A stretch of 64,000 bases of DNA from positions 9,819,001 through 9,883,000 of the forward strand of contig NC_134546.1 of the NCBI RefSeq assembly GCF_050624435.1, in the 5' to 3' direction. The position numbers and the translations under genes are program-made. Below are positions 1-14,035 of this stretch, in pieces; within the stretch, counting starts at the first letter, position 1; the number at the start of each line of letters is the position of its first letter. Source of the stretch: Tenrec ecaudatus. Taxonomy: Eukaryota; Chordata; Mammalia; Afrosoricida; Tenrecidae. The notes below the pieces were generated by a model. The model saw only the letters and a list, made by a program, of their open reading frames with translations. It was not told the DNA's origin and made no database searches.

Positions 1-199
1 TCACCCAACCTTAAATTGTTCAAGGTGCAAGTACTCCTTGCTTGTTCCATGACAAGAATTTCTTTTCTTGCCTTTTAAATATTCATGGTGGTCTTTTCTT
101 TCTTACATGATTTGTATTTTTATCTTTGTATTATTACTTTTATCCTTAACAATTGAGTTTGTTTTTTATTGTTTTTGTAGGAATTTCCAGTTTGTGAAG

Positions 200-505
200 C
201 ACAAAAAAAATGCACAGAGATAAGAACTGACACAAGGCTTTTAATAGGATAGGTCGGGGTAGGGGTGGGACATAGGGAGGGTCAGAAGATTAAGGGAGCT
301 AACCATGTATGTGGGAGGGGGAGGGAGCACAAGAACTGAGGGCGATTACAAAACTCATTTTAAAAGAGATTTAACCATGAAAAAAAGAAGAAAATGTTCT
401 AAAATTGATAGTGGTGAGGACTGTACAACTCTTCTTGACAGGACTGAAATATTGAATTGTGTGATATTTGCATGAAATGCTAATAAAACTGTTTAAAAAA
501 AAGAA
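200..505 (+). repeat. Old L1-like LINE 3' end
   Basis: The segment reads GAAAATGTTCTAAAATTGAT, then GTACAACTCTTCTT, and ends with AATAAAACTGTTT followed by an A-run. The same word order occurs at 4330-4485 and 24450-24565, so this is a dispersed LINE 3' end with its polyadenylation signal. The 5' limit is uncertain. Confidence 0.6.
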
Positions 506-1599
506 GTGGGCTTGACTGAATTGTATCCGGTTTTTCCAAGTAACAAGACCACAAATGAATAATGTGAATGACTTCAACTGCTAAACTCTACTTATGAAAT
601 ATGATGCGCCCTTTTCCTTTCATTTTTCTAAGAGACTAAGCATTCATTTCAAAGGTGTGGAAGTACCCCCCACTCCTACCCCAATCTCGGTACATGTCAG
701 AGCCAGTTCTTTTGGCAGCTTTGAAGTTGCTGCAAGGCCTGTTGCTTGGTTAGGTCAGGGGATGAAGACTGGAGGTGTTTTGTCCTCCAGGACACGGTTT
801 TTCCTTAATTCTGCTCTGTTTAGAAATAATGTATGAATTTGGGATGGTCAGCTTCTTTTTTTTAAGTCCCATGTAAGCCTTATAACAAGCACACTTTTCC
901 ATTAATTCATTTTATGCAAACATTCAAACTCATATTAGTGTGAGCCTTTAAAAACTTTTTTTCTTTATAAGTGGGATACTTATTTTAAGTTAGATCATAA
1001 GGATACTCGACTTTAGAAGAAAACAGAACATTAAAAACATTACTAAGTTTAAATTAATGGAATGTTGCAATAACGGTACCAGCAACTCACAAATACCTAA
1101 TCCAAGTCTCCCCAATTGTTAGGATTTTTCCATATCTGCCCTAACATTCTCTTAACAATCCAATCACACTCGTATGCATATACATATTTTTCTAAACCAT
1201 TGCAGACATGATGCTTCATCACCCCTCAATACTTGTGTATATTTCCTAAAATCTTAAACATTCTTCTCCATAACAACAGTGCCACCATCAAATCATGAAG
1301 TTAACATCATCCCAATAATCATCCCAATATTACTGTTTAAACCAGAAACGGAATTTAAATTTCATCAAGTGTTTCAAAGTTATTCAGGGTCCAATCCAAG
1401 ATTGTGATTTGCAATTATTTTTTTGCTAAGTCTTTTTGGTTTTCTTCAAATTGAAACATTTCCTCAGTCTTTCATTGTCTTTTGTGGTGCTGATATTTCT
1501 AAAGACCACATGTTTTGTAAAATATTCTTTAATGTGGATTTTTCTGATATTGCCTCCATTAGATTTGGGTTCTACATTTTTGGGAAAAAATAGTGCAAA
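506..1599. other. No feature recognised
   Basis: AT-rich, apparently unique intronic DNA. A short open frame around 594-836 has no recognisable product and no splice or start context supporting it. Confidence 0.5.
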
Positions 1600-2110
1600 T
1601 GCTCATGATCACTAGCCATCCGGGAGATGCGATGATGAGATGTCACCTTGCACCCACAATGATAGCCCAAGTTCAAACATGAACATAACAAAAGCTGCAA
1701 AGGGTTCAAGGAGATTGGAACTCTTATCCAATGCTGGTGGGCTTCTAACTCTTGGCAACCATTGTGGAAAGGAATATGGTGCCACCAAAACAACTGGACA
1801 TAGAAATACCACAGGACCCAGCAATACTTTACTAGGCATGAACCCCAAAGTAAGAGACAGAACATGACAGACGTATGCTCTCCCATGTTCATTGCAGCAC
1901 AAGTTCACAATAGCAAAAAGCTGGAAACAGCCCAAATGCCCATTAGTAAAAAATGGGATAAAGAAATGGAATACTATGCATCCCTAAAAATACAGCATCG
2001 AAACCATGAAACACCTCATGGCATGGAGGGACCTAGAAACCATTGTGCTGAGTGAAGTTGGCCAATCACAAAAGGACACATACTGTATGAGCCCACTGCA
2101 CTACAATGAA
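1600..2110 (+). repeat. L1 3' region, ancient
   Basis: The order of motifs matches the end of mammalian L1 ORF2 and its 3' UTR: GAACTCTTATCCAATGCTGG, then CCCAGCAATACTT, CCCATGTTCATTGCAGCA, ACAATAGCAAAAAGCTGGAA, and finally AAAAGGACACATACTGTATGA. All frames are broken by stops, so it is a dead copy. Confidence 0.85.
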
Positions 2111-4325
2111 GGCAGGCGTCTGCTCTCTGGTCAGGTAATCTTCTAATCCAGTCTCCCACACAACAAGGTAGAGAGACTGCCTAGTGCCCACTAGCCTTTT
2201 ATATGTAGATCTTAAAAACCACTTCAACAGAGGAGCCCTCACCTCAGCTGGGGTCAGTTTCTCAAGATATGGGAGAGGGAGAAGCTCACTCAGTCGCTGC
2301 CATGCAGCACTGGGCTAAAGTCACCTCAAATGAACAGGCAGGCCTACCACAGTGATATGCAAACCTTACTAATAATTCAAGAAAAGATGAGGGGAGTGGG
2401 GCATTATGTCTCAGACAAGGCGTGTACACTTCTGTTGGTGGGTCAACGGGGTGGAGCAACTTCCCATTGGGAAAAACCACTTAACCATACTTAAATAGAA
2501 CCCAACGAGAGAATACTCCCTGTGGTATGATCCTAATTGGACACTTTTGACCCAGTCCTTGGTGACCCAGATCATGTGCTATTGACTAGTAGGGCCTTAT
2601 AATCTGTTCTTCAAGGCACACAACATCCTTTGTAGGCCACAAAAGGATTAGCTGTAGAAACTCCCCTAATTCAACTAGGCTTTGCCTCACACTCACCTGT
2701 CGCAGAGTTAAGGAACTGACATATTCCCTTGACCTAAAGGCTTAACCACCCTTAAGGTTGTGAGAAGCAGATGACTGCTATCCCAAGGTTTTGGAGTGGG
2801 GTGGTTAGACTTTGGTTCAGATCTCTTGCTTTGAGGGTGTCCAATGAATGGTGGCCCAGGACTACCATATATTTATTATTTTAATATTTTCTTGCTTTCT
2901 TAGGGCATATATTATTCTGGTAGGCACAGTTTTGCCTATGTGAATGAGTATGTTTGAAATTTTGGTCCCAGCACCAACTTTTATTATTTGTGCAAATAGT
3001 GTCCTTCCAGTCACGGAAGACTTTAATCTGTACAAGTCAACATTTCATGTATTTCAAGTCAACATTTCATGTATTGTGGCCTGAAGTCAATCTATACTTG
3101 TATGATTTATTTTTCTCAATGGTGTTTTTTTTCCAGTTCATATAATTTATTGCAGTTAGCACACAGTTTAAAAATCACCAATACACCATGCATACTAAAC
3201 AGCATTGTAAGCTATTCCCCACGCTAGTAAATCAAACATACAATGATTGCCAAAGCCAGATGTCAACCTTAGTTTTTGCACAAAAGAGAAATGTGAAACT
3301 AATAGGAAAAAGAATCATACGCAATGATCACAAAAAGAAAAAATGTTTTAAAAGTCTATTTTCTCAGTCTTTCTCTGAATTAACAAAAAATCTTAACACA
3401 AAACGGCATTAAAAATACAAACAAACCGGGAAACTCTTCAAAGATAATGCTTTAAGGCCAACAATGTTTTAAGTTCTATACTTTTGGCTAAGTTAATGAC
3501 AGTATGAATAGAATTACCTTATGCTCCAGGAGATGGTTTCTAATGTTCTCTATTATAAAATGATAATAATGTCTCTAAAGTGAACTAGAGATATACATAA
3601 ACCATAGATATATGAATGGATTTGGGACTCACACTTAAATCTAGCCCCATTCTAAAAACAATTAGATCTTATGACATGGCCCTACTCTGGATTTGCCTTC
3701 CTGAAGAGATCACTGAAATATGCGTGCTACTGCAAAGGGTGGTAAAGAAATCAGATGGTATCCAGCTATAAGGGAGAATAGGCTCTAGGTCTTCCAGGAT
3801 AGTCTTTAAACAAACAGCCCTCTAAGTTACGTGTCCACTAAGTCCATATGGAAGAAGTACACGAACCAGTGTGATCCAATGATTCTAAATAATAACATCT
3901 AAATCCAAAGGAGGAAATGGTATCGGAGCTTGAATTAAGAGCACCCAGTTTGTAGAAGGCTGGGGATGACAGTGGAAGCCCAAAATCCAATGGCAGGGTC
4001 TCCACATGGTCTAAGGCTCTGGTGGCACCCCTCTGACTAGAGTCGAGGGGTGTGAGTGACCTTGCTGTGAGACAGAGGCAATTGGATGTCCATGGCACAT
4101 GTAGCTGGGTTAAAATGGAATGAATGCCCTATCATTTGACTGCCTTCTGAACCCCTCTTAGGGTTGTTTCAGTTTTTACTGTTTTCTTTTTTTCTACTGA
4201 GGTTTGTCTCAGTTTTATTTTGTCATTGTTTTTGAGGGATTTTGTTCACTTCCTGTTTGTGCTTTGTATGATTTTCTGTATATGAAATCCAGAATGGGTA
4301 TATCTATAGAGGAATAACTGTGTTA
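2111..4325. other. No gene recognised
   Basis: Apart from the short tandem duplication at 3033-3076 I see no known repeat or exon. Some of it may be very old repeat. Confidence 0.45.
3033..3076. repeat. 22-bp direct tandem duplication
   Basis: The unit CAAGTCAACATTTCATGTAT is present twice with a period of 22 bases and almost no divergence, suggesting a recent local duplication. Confidence 0.8.
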
Positions 4326-4329
4326 ATAA

Positions 4330-4485
4330 TTACCTAAGAGTGTGACACGGGAGGTCACGGAGCTGACAACACTGAGTACAGAAGAAATGTTCTGAAATTG
4401 ATTTCTGGTGATGACTGTACAACTCTTCATACTATGATTGAATGATTAAATTGTGTGAAGTATATACCAATAAAACTATTTTTAA
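4330..4485 (+). repeat. Old L1-like LINE 3' end
   Basis: Contains AAATGTTCTGAAATTGATTT, GACTGTACAACTCTTC and ACCAATAAAACTATTT. It is the same 3' end as at 200-505, with the AATAAA signal and A-rich tail. Confidence 0.6.
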
Positions 4486-4489
4486 AATG

Positions 4490-5350
4490 TTTATACTACA
4501 TGACAGTTTATCAAGTATGCAATAGCCTTACTAAAAAGTTTGAAATACTGTGAGAATTGCCAAATATGGCACAGAGACATGGACTGAACACATGCTGTTT
4601 GAAAAATGGCACTGAAAAACTTGTTCACTCCTAAGCCAGGCTGCCCAAACCTCTAATTTGTAAAACAAAAGTGCAATTCCTGTGGCGCTCAATAAAATAA
4701 GATGTGCATACACTGGTACTTAGAAATCAAGATCTTAGTCCCAGTGTGTTTGCTGCTTCTAAACTGCCACTGTTTCTACATCCTCTCAGGGGTCAGAGTT
4801 AGGAAACACATGTACAAGTAAAATACATATACACATGCTCACACCTACATATTTACTGATTTGTTAACTGAAAAAGTTCCTTTTAATTCTAGTCTTAAGC
4901 CCATAACTTTAGTGAATACACAAGTTTTGGCATAATCTCACAAAAACAGGCAATGGAGACAGAGAAAGACAAGCAAGACTTCTAATGATCCCAGCCCAAT
5001 GTTCTTTCCCCCAAGTAGGCAATATCATCATCCCCTGAAGGGTGCTGGGGCGATCCAGGCGAGCTGCAAAAGCAGATACCTAAACTTTATCCTAGATTAT
5101 GGGCTAAAGTACAAGGTTTTTAATTACCCCAGGGGAATGCTGAGTAAATTTTTTCCCCCCTGAACAGGGACTGGTAAGTCAAATGTTTTTAAACCTAGTG
5201 ACTAGCCCAAGGAAGTATCCTCTAGAAAATGTCATCCACATGCAATCTACAGTGACAGGTATTCCATTTGTTGACATGATATTATTTCACAGGTGTAAAT
5301 TCTGCAGTATGAAGTTAATTTTTTTTATTTTTAGTATTGCTAAGTTAAAC
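4490..5350. other. No feature recognised
   Basis: Intronic DNA without a recognisable exon, RNA gene or repeat. Confidence 0.45.
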
Positions 5351-5354
5351 TCCT

Positions 5355-5613
5355 CAAAACTAAGGGTCAACAACAGAAACCATAGAGGGAGACAGCAGTC
5401 AGTGTAAGATATGAAAATAATATTTTATAATTTATCAAGGGGTCATGAGGGGAGGGATAAAAGGAGCTGATACCAAGGGCTCAATATAAAGTAAACGTCT
5501 AGAAAATAATGACAACATATATACAAGTATACTTGGTACACCTGATGTATGGATTGTTATAAGAGCTGTAAGTACCCCCAATAAACTGATCTTTTAATAA
5601 TAATAATAATAAA
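5355..5613 (+). repeat. LINE family A 3' end, 5' truncated, with AAT tail
   Basis: Family A is the commonest LINE 3' end in this window. Its landmarks are CAGTGTAAGATATGA, TAATTTATCAAGGG, TGATACCAAGGGCTCA, GATGTATGGATTGT and a CCCCAATAAA signal. All are present in order here. The copy ends in an AAT microsatellite at 5595-5613 instead of plain poly-A. Confidence 0.8.
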
Positions 5614-5630
5614 GTTCACAAAAAATGTAA

Positions 5631-6278
5631 GGATCAAAGGATACATATTGTATGATTCTGCTTATATGAAATGTGAGACTAAGTAAAACCACAGATCAAA
5701 AGTAGATGAATGGTTACTAGGTACTGGGGTGGGGGAGAGAGGAGTGACTGGTAATATATTTGATATTTCTTCTTGAGATGATGAAAACATTCTGAATTAG
5801 ATAACAGTAGTGGTTGCACAACTTTCTTTTTTTTAAATTAGGGATTCATACAACTCATCATAATCCACACATACATCAATTGTATAAAGCACATCTGTAC
5901 ATGCTTTTCCCTAATCATTTTCAAAGCATTTGCTCTCCACTTAAGCCCTTTGCATCAAGTCCTCTTTTTTCCTCTCCCTCCCCGCTTCCCCCTCTCATGA
6001 GCCCTTGATAATTTATAAATTATTATTTTGTCATATCTTGCCTTATCCGGCGTCTCCCTTCACCCCCTTTTCTGTTGTCCGTCCCCCAGAGAGGAGGTCA
6101 CATGTAGATCCTTGTAATCGGTTCCTCTTTCCAACCCATTCACCCTCTACCCTCCCAGTATCACCCCTCACAGCCCTGGTCCTGAAGGTATCATCCACCC
6201 TGGATTCCCTGGTTTGCACAACTTTCTGAGTGTATTAAAAACCACTGAATTGTACACTTTAAAAAGGCGAACTTTATG
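5631..6278 (+). repeat. L1 3' UTR, interrupted by a family A insertion
   Basis: The left part (5631-5827) reads ATTGTATGATTCTGCTTATA, AACATTCTGAATTAGATAAC and GTGGTTGCACAAC. The right part (6228-6278) resumes with CCACTGAATTGTACACTTTA. Together they form a typical old L1 3' UTR. The break is the minus-strand LINE at 5828-6213. Confidence 0.85.
5828..6213 (-). mobile_element. LINE family A insertion (386 bp) with 14-bp target duplication
   Basis: A 5'-truncated copy lying in reverse, starting on the plus strand with a T-run and the reverse of AATAAA-type sequence, then ATACAACTC, CATCAATTGT and GGAGGTCACATGTAGATCC. It is bounded by an exact 14-bp duplication, TTGCACAACTTTCT, at 5814-5827 and 6214-6227. 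The duplication and poly-A end show target-primed insertion into an older L1. The L1 class is inferred from the tail and the variable 5' truncation. Confidence 0.9.
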
Positions 6279-7593
<1,315 letters not shown>

Positions 7594-7937
7594 AAGAATT
7601 CACAAAACTATATATGCATAAAAAACATTTAAGTTACTAAACTTTAAAATAATGGACGGTTTTAATAAGTTTGTACCACATACACTCCTGAAGTTATTAA
7701 AGTTTAAAACTGCACTAGGACTTTGGGGACACTCTCTACTTTTTCTTAACTTGTGAAATCTCAAATGTAGCTCTAGTAATTGAAAAAGAAATAGTAGCTG
7801 GGAAATGCAGACAACCATAATGAACAAGACAACTTGTACCCACTCGTGAGATAAGTGATTTTTTTTCTCAAAAAAAAGAAAACTGGGAGAAGAAAAAAAG
7901 ACATGTAATACTCTGAGGGTAGAAATTTGAGTGCAAA

Positions 7938-8128
7938 AGAAAGAGCACCTGATGCAAAGGGCTTAAGTGGAGAGCAAATGCTTTGAGAATGATTGGGGCG
8001 GGGAATGTATGGATGTGCTTTATACAATTGATGTATGTATATGTATGGATTGTGATAAGAGTTGTATGAGTCCCTAATAAAATCTAAAAAAAGAAAAAAA
8101 TGAAATGCAAGAAGGAAAAGAAAAAAAA
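7938..8128 (+). mobile_element. LINE family A insertion with 17-bp target duplication
   Basis: A very short 3' end carrying AAGGGCTTAAGTGGAGAGCA, GATGTATGTAT, TAAGAGTTGTATGAG and CCTAATAAAATC, then a long impure A-rich tail. Exact 17-bp duplications AGAAATTTGAGTGCAAA flank it at 7921-7937 and 8129-8145. Confidence 0.92.
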
Positions 8129-8145
8129 AGAAATTTGAGTGCAAA

Positions 8146-8706
8146 TGAACAAGGGGCTCTCTATTAAAGAGAATTTAACTGGTTAGATATATTAAAAACC
8201 AAATGTTCAATGAAGACATTCTGGGTGTTAAAAGAGTTGGTTAATAGTTACTATTCTGAAAAACTCTTTTTTATTAAGACAAACACACACACAAACTTGG
8301 AAATGGGCCTAAAAATTAGCAAAATCCATTGAGACAGAGACTGTCAAAGCTGACAATTATATACCTATGATGCTAACTTTTACAACAACTAGAAAAATAT
8401 AGTAAAACCAGTAAGATATTAAGGAACACATATTTTTAAATAATCCAGTCAAGGAATGATAACACTTAGAAACTCTTAGGGTTCCTTTAAAACACACCCA
8501 TGAGGTGGATAAACACTGGTGACACTGACCTTGCTAAGTGTCATCAATGGACAAGAGCTATTCAAAAGGAAATACCATTTGTTATTTTTAACAAAGGGTT
8601 CAGAGTCCAGGGTTAACTATTTTTAGCCAGAGCATTGATGATAAGCTGAAGACACTACCAAGGATCTCATAAACCAAAAAGGAAATAAGAGGCCTAGTCA
8701 AAGTCC
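8146..8706. other. No feature recognised
   Basis: AT-rich intronic DNA between two mobile elements; nothing recognisable on either strand. Confidence 0.45.
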
Positions 8707-8714
8707 CTTTAAGA

Positions 8715-8901
8715 CAGTGGTTCTCCACCTTCCTAATGCCGCGCAGTTCCTCATGATGTGGTGAGCCCCCCTCCCAACCATACAATTATTTTCATTGCTA
8801 CTTCATAACTGTAAGTTTGATACTGTTATGAATCGGTCAACTCCTGTGAAAGGGTCGTTCGACCCCCAAAGGGGTCGTGACCCAGAGGTTGAGAACCAGT
8901 G
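8715..8901. mobile_element. SPIN-type hAT mini-transposon, 187 bp, perfect 8-bp target duplication
   Basis: The ends are inverted repeats, CAGTGGTTCTCCACCT and AGGTTGAGAACCAGTG. The inside has GCTACTTCATAACTGTAA and the GGGTCGTTCGACCC palindrome, both typical of non-autonomous SPIN (hAT) elements. It is flanked by exact 8-bp duplications CTTTAAGA at 8707-8714 and 8902-8909, the size hAT transposases make. There is no coding capacity. Confidence 0.9.
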
Positions 8902-9214
8902 CTTTAAGAGTAGCTAACACAATCCAGAATTTAGTGTATGTATGCAGTTATAGGCCAAAAAGACATGTTATGTGTACAATGACAAAAACAAAATGGGATA
9001 GAATTTCTCCTAAAGCACGAAGACCATGAACAGGCTGAACATGGGATGATTACTAAATGTTAAAATACTACCATTAAAAAGTGCAACCCTGAAAGCTTAC
9101 AGGAGTTTGTTTGAAAACAGAGGTGTGGAGGTGAGTACTGTGGATTTCTACAGTAGGAATCCTATGTACTTGTTACTATAAATGCAGGACTGAAAATACA
9201 ACTGCGTTTAAAAG

Positions 9215-9415
9215 AACTCAAACTCAACTGCCATTGAGTTAACTTGTACTCACAGTGACCTGCAGAACAGAACAGAACTGTCCCTCTGGGTTTCCAAGGC
9301 TGTAATCTTAATGAGACAGAAAGCCTCATCTTTCTCCCATGGAGTAGCTGGAGGGTTCAAACTGCTGACCTTGTAATTAGAAGCCCAACATGGGAGTATT
9401 ACACCATTAGAGTTC
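9215..9415 (-). repeat. AfroSINE, minus strand
   Basis: Reverse copy with CTCACAGTGACC, GGGTTTCCAAGGCTGTAA, CTCATCTTTCTCCCATGGAG and the tRNA-like head (GTTCAAACTGCTGACCTTG) at its far end. Confidence 0.85.
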
Positions 9416-9765
9416 TCCTACTTTAAGAAAAGCATGGATTAATATGCAAGTTAAGTAATAAAGTACTGGTAATAGGGTTGCATTATACATACCTGAGTTT
9501 ATTCCAAACAAAACATGTTTAATCAGTGGATGGCTAAGGACAAGTTCTCTGAGTATTACTTGTCTTGGGCTCATTAGGGTGCCTTCCAAAAATAGGGATA
9601 CTTTTTTGGCCATATGGGGGAAAAATTGAGGTCAGGGCTTATATAAAATTTTTAACTAAACTCAAGTGAATATTTTCCCAAATCATTAGTTTGACAACAA
9701 ATTTACAGGAAGAATATCCCACATAAAAGAATAGTTTTTAGATGGACTAGCATTTTAAGGACAGT
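9416..9765. other. No feature recognised
   Basis: Short intronic spacer between the SINE and the RTE LINE. A degraded SINE tail may cover 9770-9812. Confidence 0.4.
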
Positions 9766-9812
9766 CAAAACAAAACAAAAAACATTGCTATTGAGTCTAT
9801 TCCAATTCATGT

Positions 9813-11835
9813 TTGTTTGATTATTATGTGCCATGCAGTCGGTTCCAACCCATAGCGACCCTGTGCACAACACACAAAGCACTGCCCCTTCGTGCGCCAG
9901 CCTCACCATTGTTCCTGTGCTTGAGCCCACTGTTGCAGCCACTGTGTCAGTCCATCTCCTGGAGAGCCCCCTTCTTCTTCACTGCCCCTCTACTTTACCA
10001 AATATGATGTATTTCTCCAGGGACTGGTTCCTCCTGACATGTTCAACGTATGCTGCACAAAGTCTCACCATCCTTGCCTCTACGGGGCACTCTGGTCATA
10101 CCTCTTCCAAGACAGATTGGTTTGTCCTGCTAGCAGTCCATAGTACTCCTCTCCAGCATTTAAATGCATCACTTCTTCTGTCTTCTTTATTCAATGTCTA
10201 ACTTTCACAAGCATTTGAGACCATTGAAAATACCATGTTTGGGTCAGGTACACTTTAGTCCTCAAAGTAACATCCTTACTTTTCAATATTCTAAAGAAAT
10301 CTTGTCCAACAGATTTATCTAATGCAACTTGTCGTGACTGCTACTTCCATGAGCATTGATTGTATCTCCAAGGGAGACAAAATCCTTTACAACTTCAATC
10401 TTTTCTCCATTTATTACAATGTTACCTATTGGTCCAGTTGTGAGAATTCTGATCTTCTTTACATTGAGTTGTAATCCATACTGGGGCTGCAATCCTTCAT
10501 CTTCATCAAGTGTCTCCAGTCCTCCTCACTATCAGGAGGTTGTGTCATCTGCATATTGCAGATTGTTAATAAGCCTTCCTCCAATCCTGATACCACATTC
10601 TTCTTCATATAAGTCAGCTTCTCGGATGATTTTCTCAGCATGCAGATTGAATAAGAATGCTGAGAGGATACAACCCTGTCGCACTTTTCCTTATTGTTCC
10701 ATTTGCACAACTGCTTCCAGATTCAGGTAAGTTCCTCATGAGAACAGGGACGTGTTCTGGAAGTCCCATCCTTCTCAAAGTTTTCCACAGTTAGTTATGA
10801 CCCACACAATCAAATGTTGTGGAATAAAACTCAAGTAAACATCTTTCCGGTATTCTTTGCTTTCAGCCAAGATCCATCTGATGTCAGTACTGATTTGTCT
10901 CGTTCCACATTCTCTTCTGAACCCAGTGTGAATCTCTGACAGCTCCCTGTCAATGTACCACTACAACAGTTGTTGGATGATCTTCAGCAAAAGTTTACTT
11001 GTGTGCATATCAATGATATTGTCCTTCAATATGAGCATTGTGTTGGGTCTCCTTTTTTGGAATGGGCACCAATATGGATCTCTTCCAGTCAGTTGGCCGA
11101 GGAGCTGTCTTCCAAACTTTCTAGCATAGACAAATGAATCCTTCCAGTGCTTTATCAGCTTGTTGAAACATTTCACTGGGTATTCCACCAATTCCCGGAG
11201 CTTTGCTTTTGGCTAATGGCTTCAGCGCAGCTTGAATTTCTTCCTGCAGCACCATTGGTTCTTGCTCATATGCTACCTCTTGAACTGGTGGAATGTCAAC
11301 TAGTTCTTTTGGATGCAGTGAGTCTGTGTATTCTTTCTATTGCCTTTTGATGCTTCCTGCATCAATCAATATTTTGTCCATAAAATCTTTCAATATTGCA
11401 GCTGTAGGCTTGAACTTTTTCTGCAGTTGTTTCAGTTTAAGCTAAGCTCAGCATGTTCTTCCCTGTTGGTTTTCTAACTCTAGGTCTTTGCACATTTCAT
11501 CATAATATTTGGCTTTGTCTTCTCAAGCTGCTCTTTAAAGTTTTATATTCAATCCCTTGACTTCATCATTTCTTCCATTTGCATTAGCCATTCTAGAATT
11601 AGAGTGAGTTTCAGAGTAACATCCACTTCTGACATCCACTTGGATCTTTATCTTTGTTTCCTGTCTTTTGAATGACCTTTTGCTTCTTTCATGGATGATG
11701 TTCTTGATGTCCTCTCACAGCTCGTCAGGTCTTCTGTCATTAGTGTTCAATGAGTTAAATCTCTACTTGAGATGTTCTTGAAATTCAAGTGGCGTAAACT
11801 AAATGTCCTAATTTGGCCTTGTTTTAATTTTCTTC
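9813..11835 (-). mobile_element. RTE-type LINE, about 2 kb, dead
   Basis: Read on the minus strand, this is the reverse transcriptase part and 3' end of an RTE (BovB-like) retrotransposon. Conceptual pieces include QLTGRDPYWCPFQKRRPNT with DMHTSKLLLKIIQQLL (10961-11191) and a degenerate form of the YADDT catalytic region near 10459-10710 (NMQMTQPPDSEEDWRHLMKM). The 3' end on the plus strand reads GTCGGTTCCAACCCATAGCG followed by ACCCTGTGCACAAC. Frames are broken many times, so it is inactive. The endonuclease half is largely missing at the 11835 end. It is the longest RTE copy in the window. Confidence 0.9.
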
Positions 11836-14030
11836 GGCTTTATCCTAGACCTACATATGAGGGGGAACCCAAAAACCCAGAAGTTTTTTCCTGATAGCTA
11901 TGTATTAAAAAAATATTTTTATTGCAAGGGAGCAGTTGTTATAGTTCAGATTTTTTAAAAACTAAATCTTGAATTATGTTTTATTTCTAGTAATTTTATT
12001 AACAGCAGACTAAGTTGTTCACCCCCTCTATCAATCCTACATTGCTAAATCTATATTTTAAAAAGGCACTGACTTCTATTGTGAATCTCTCTCACCACTA
12101 ATACGGGTATAAACAACCATCACGGAGGCCTGCCTATTCTATTTCTAAATGCCCAGTTCTCTTTACTGCCACTGTTACCATCATCTGATCTGCCACCCTA
12201 ACAACCTGAAAAGCTTACTAATTAATCTACATTCACCATATTCTCTGCACTACCGTAAGATCCTTTAAGATGGATCCTGCCCCTCTCTAACCTAAAATAT
12301 TTCAATGCCTTCTGTTTGCCCTTTTTTTGTGCAACAAGACCTATACATCTCTCTCCAGCTTCTCCCACCGTGCTTGTTAGCTCCAGATTCTCCAGGCTCT
12401 TAGTCCTCAACACTCATTCCTACCCTTGACACATCACAGCAGCTTATCTTGCACCCATGAAACTCTCTAGAGGAAGCACTCTTCTCCCTCCATTGCTTTT
12501 GTTTCCGTTCAACTATCAGTTGCTCAAAGGGGCTTTTCCCTCAACCTTTAAGCTGAACATCTTTTACCTCTGCTACCGCCAGAGTCCTTGCTCTTTCCTT
12601 TCATTGTGCTAGTTATCCTTTGAGACCCAGTATTTGAATACACGTTTATTTTAGTTCTCTCTCCCCTAGTAGTCTCTTAAGGACAGGAACCAGGCTGATT
12701 TGCCTAGCATGAACACACAAGGTACCAAGTAGTTGTTTATTTAGAAACAAAACAAAGCCAAACAGAAATTTGATATAATTCATTTAGATAAAATATGGAT
12801 GAAAAATCAGATGCTAAGCTTTGAGGTGGATAGGAGTGGAGATTATGGAATTCAAGTGTACAAACGGGTTTCCCAAAAAACATCATGTTAGCATTCTCCA
12901 TTTTGAATAATAATGATAACTTACATTTATTAAGTATCTATCATATTTCAGGGGCTTTACATAATATAAACTTACAAATATCAAAATTAAGTGAGAGCTG
13001 GAGAGTTAAATAACACTCCCAATACTGCACAGAAATCTCAGAGCTGGTCCAACCACTGTCCTCCCTAAACTATAAGGAAACAAGTTCCACGGTAATATAA
13101 CTCACTTAGGAAAAATGAAGAAATCTCTAACCATGAAAAGCACTGAGTAGGTTTCCGAAGAATTCCCTTCTCTAAAGAGCACTGCACTTCATGAGTCTCT
13201 CGGTTAGCGGGGACACAGGGGAAGGCACATCGTGCAGCAGAGTCTCACTCACTCACTCACTCACTCACTGTCATCCACTTGGCGGCAACTAATAAAAACA
13301 TTTGCGAGACTAAAAAATTGGACAAGACCTAAAGTTCATTCATATGGAATACAGATCATGAATAAAGGATAAAGTGTATAACAACATAGATGATTCTCAA
13401 AATGTTAAGAAGCAACCTGCAGAAAGACCTATAGTAGTGTTCCATTTATAAATTTTTTTAAATGATTCCAACTAAAGAACATACTTTTTAGGATTTAAAT
13501 AAGAAATATATGGAGAAATGCATGAGAATGATGAAGTAAAAACTTGGGACCGTGGCTATCGTAAGTGGATAAGGAGAACGACATTAGGGAGGACCCCATA
13601 ACTGCTTTCCAAAGCATTGGCTCTTCAGCGGAGTGAATGGTATACTTGCATTCCTTTGACTTTTGCCTTTATGCTTCATTTATGTTGTGTATCATTTTAC
13701 ATGTGTCTACATCTGGCTGATCCAGATTACGTCACCAAAGAGAGGGTGAAAAACAAGATCCAATTAGAGGGAGAAGTTTCAAAGAAGCAATATCGTGTGT
13801 CAAAACCAGATGGGAGAGTCTAAAGATTGCAAATGTCCTCTGACCTTATACTTCTTCCCCCTATACCTTTGATACTGGCAGCCCACACCCAATTTTCTTA
13901 TTGCAAACATTTGCTAACTCATGTGGGGCAAGGGATAGATGGGTTAAACTCATCACCCATATACAGGAGCAAAAATCCTGGTTTTAAAATTAAAAACAAG
14001 CAAATCTAGCACAACCTATTTGCTGATTAA
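11836..14030. other. No gene recognised
   Basis: Intronic DNA. It contains a CTCA microsatellite at 13244-13270 (about six units). I see no exon or RNA gene. Confidence 0.45.
13244..13270. repeat. (CTCA)n microsatellite
   Basis: Uninterrupted four-base repeat of a little over six units. Confidence 0.9.
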
Positions 14031-14035
14031 AAAAC

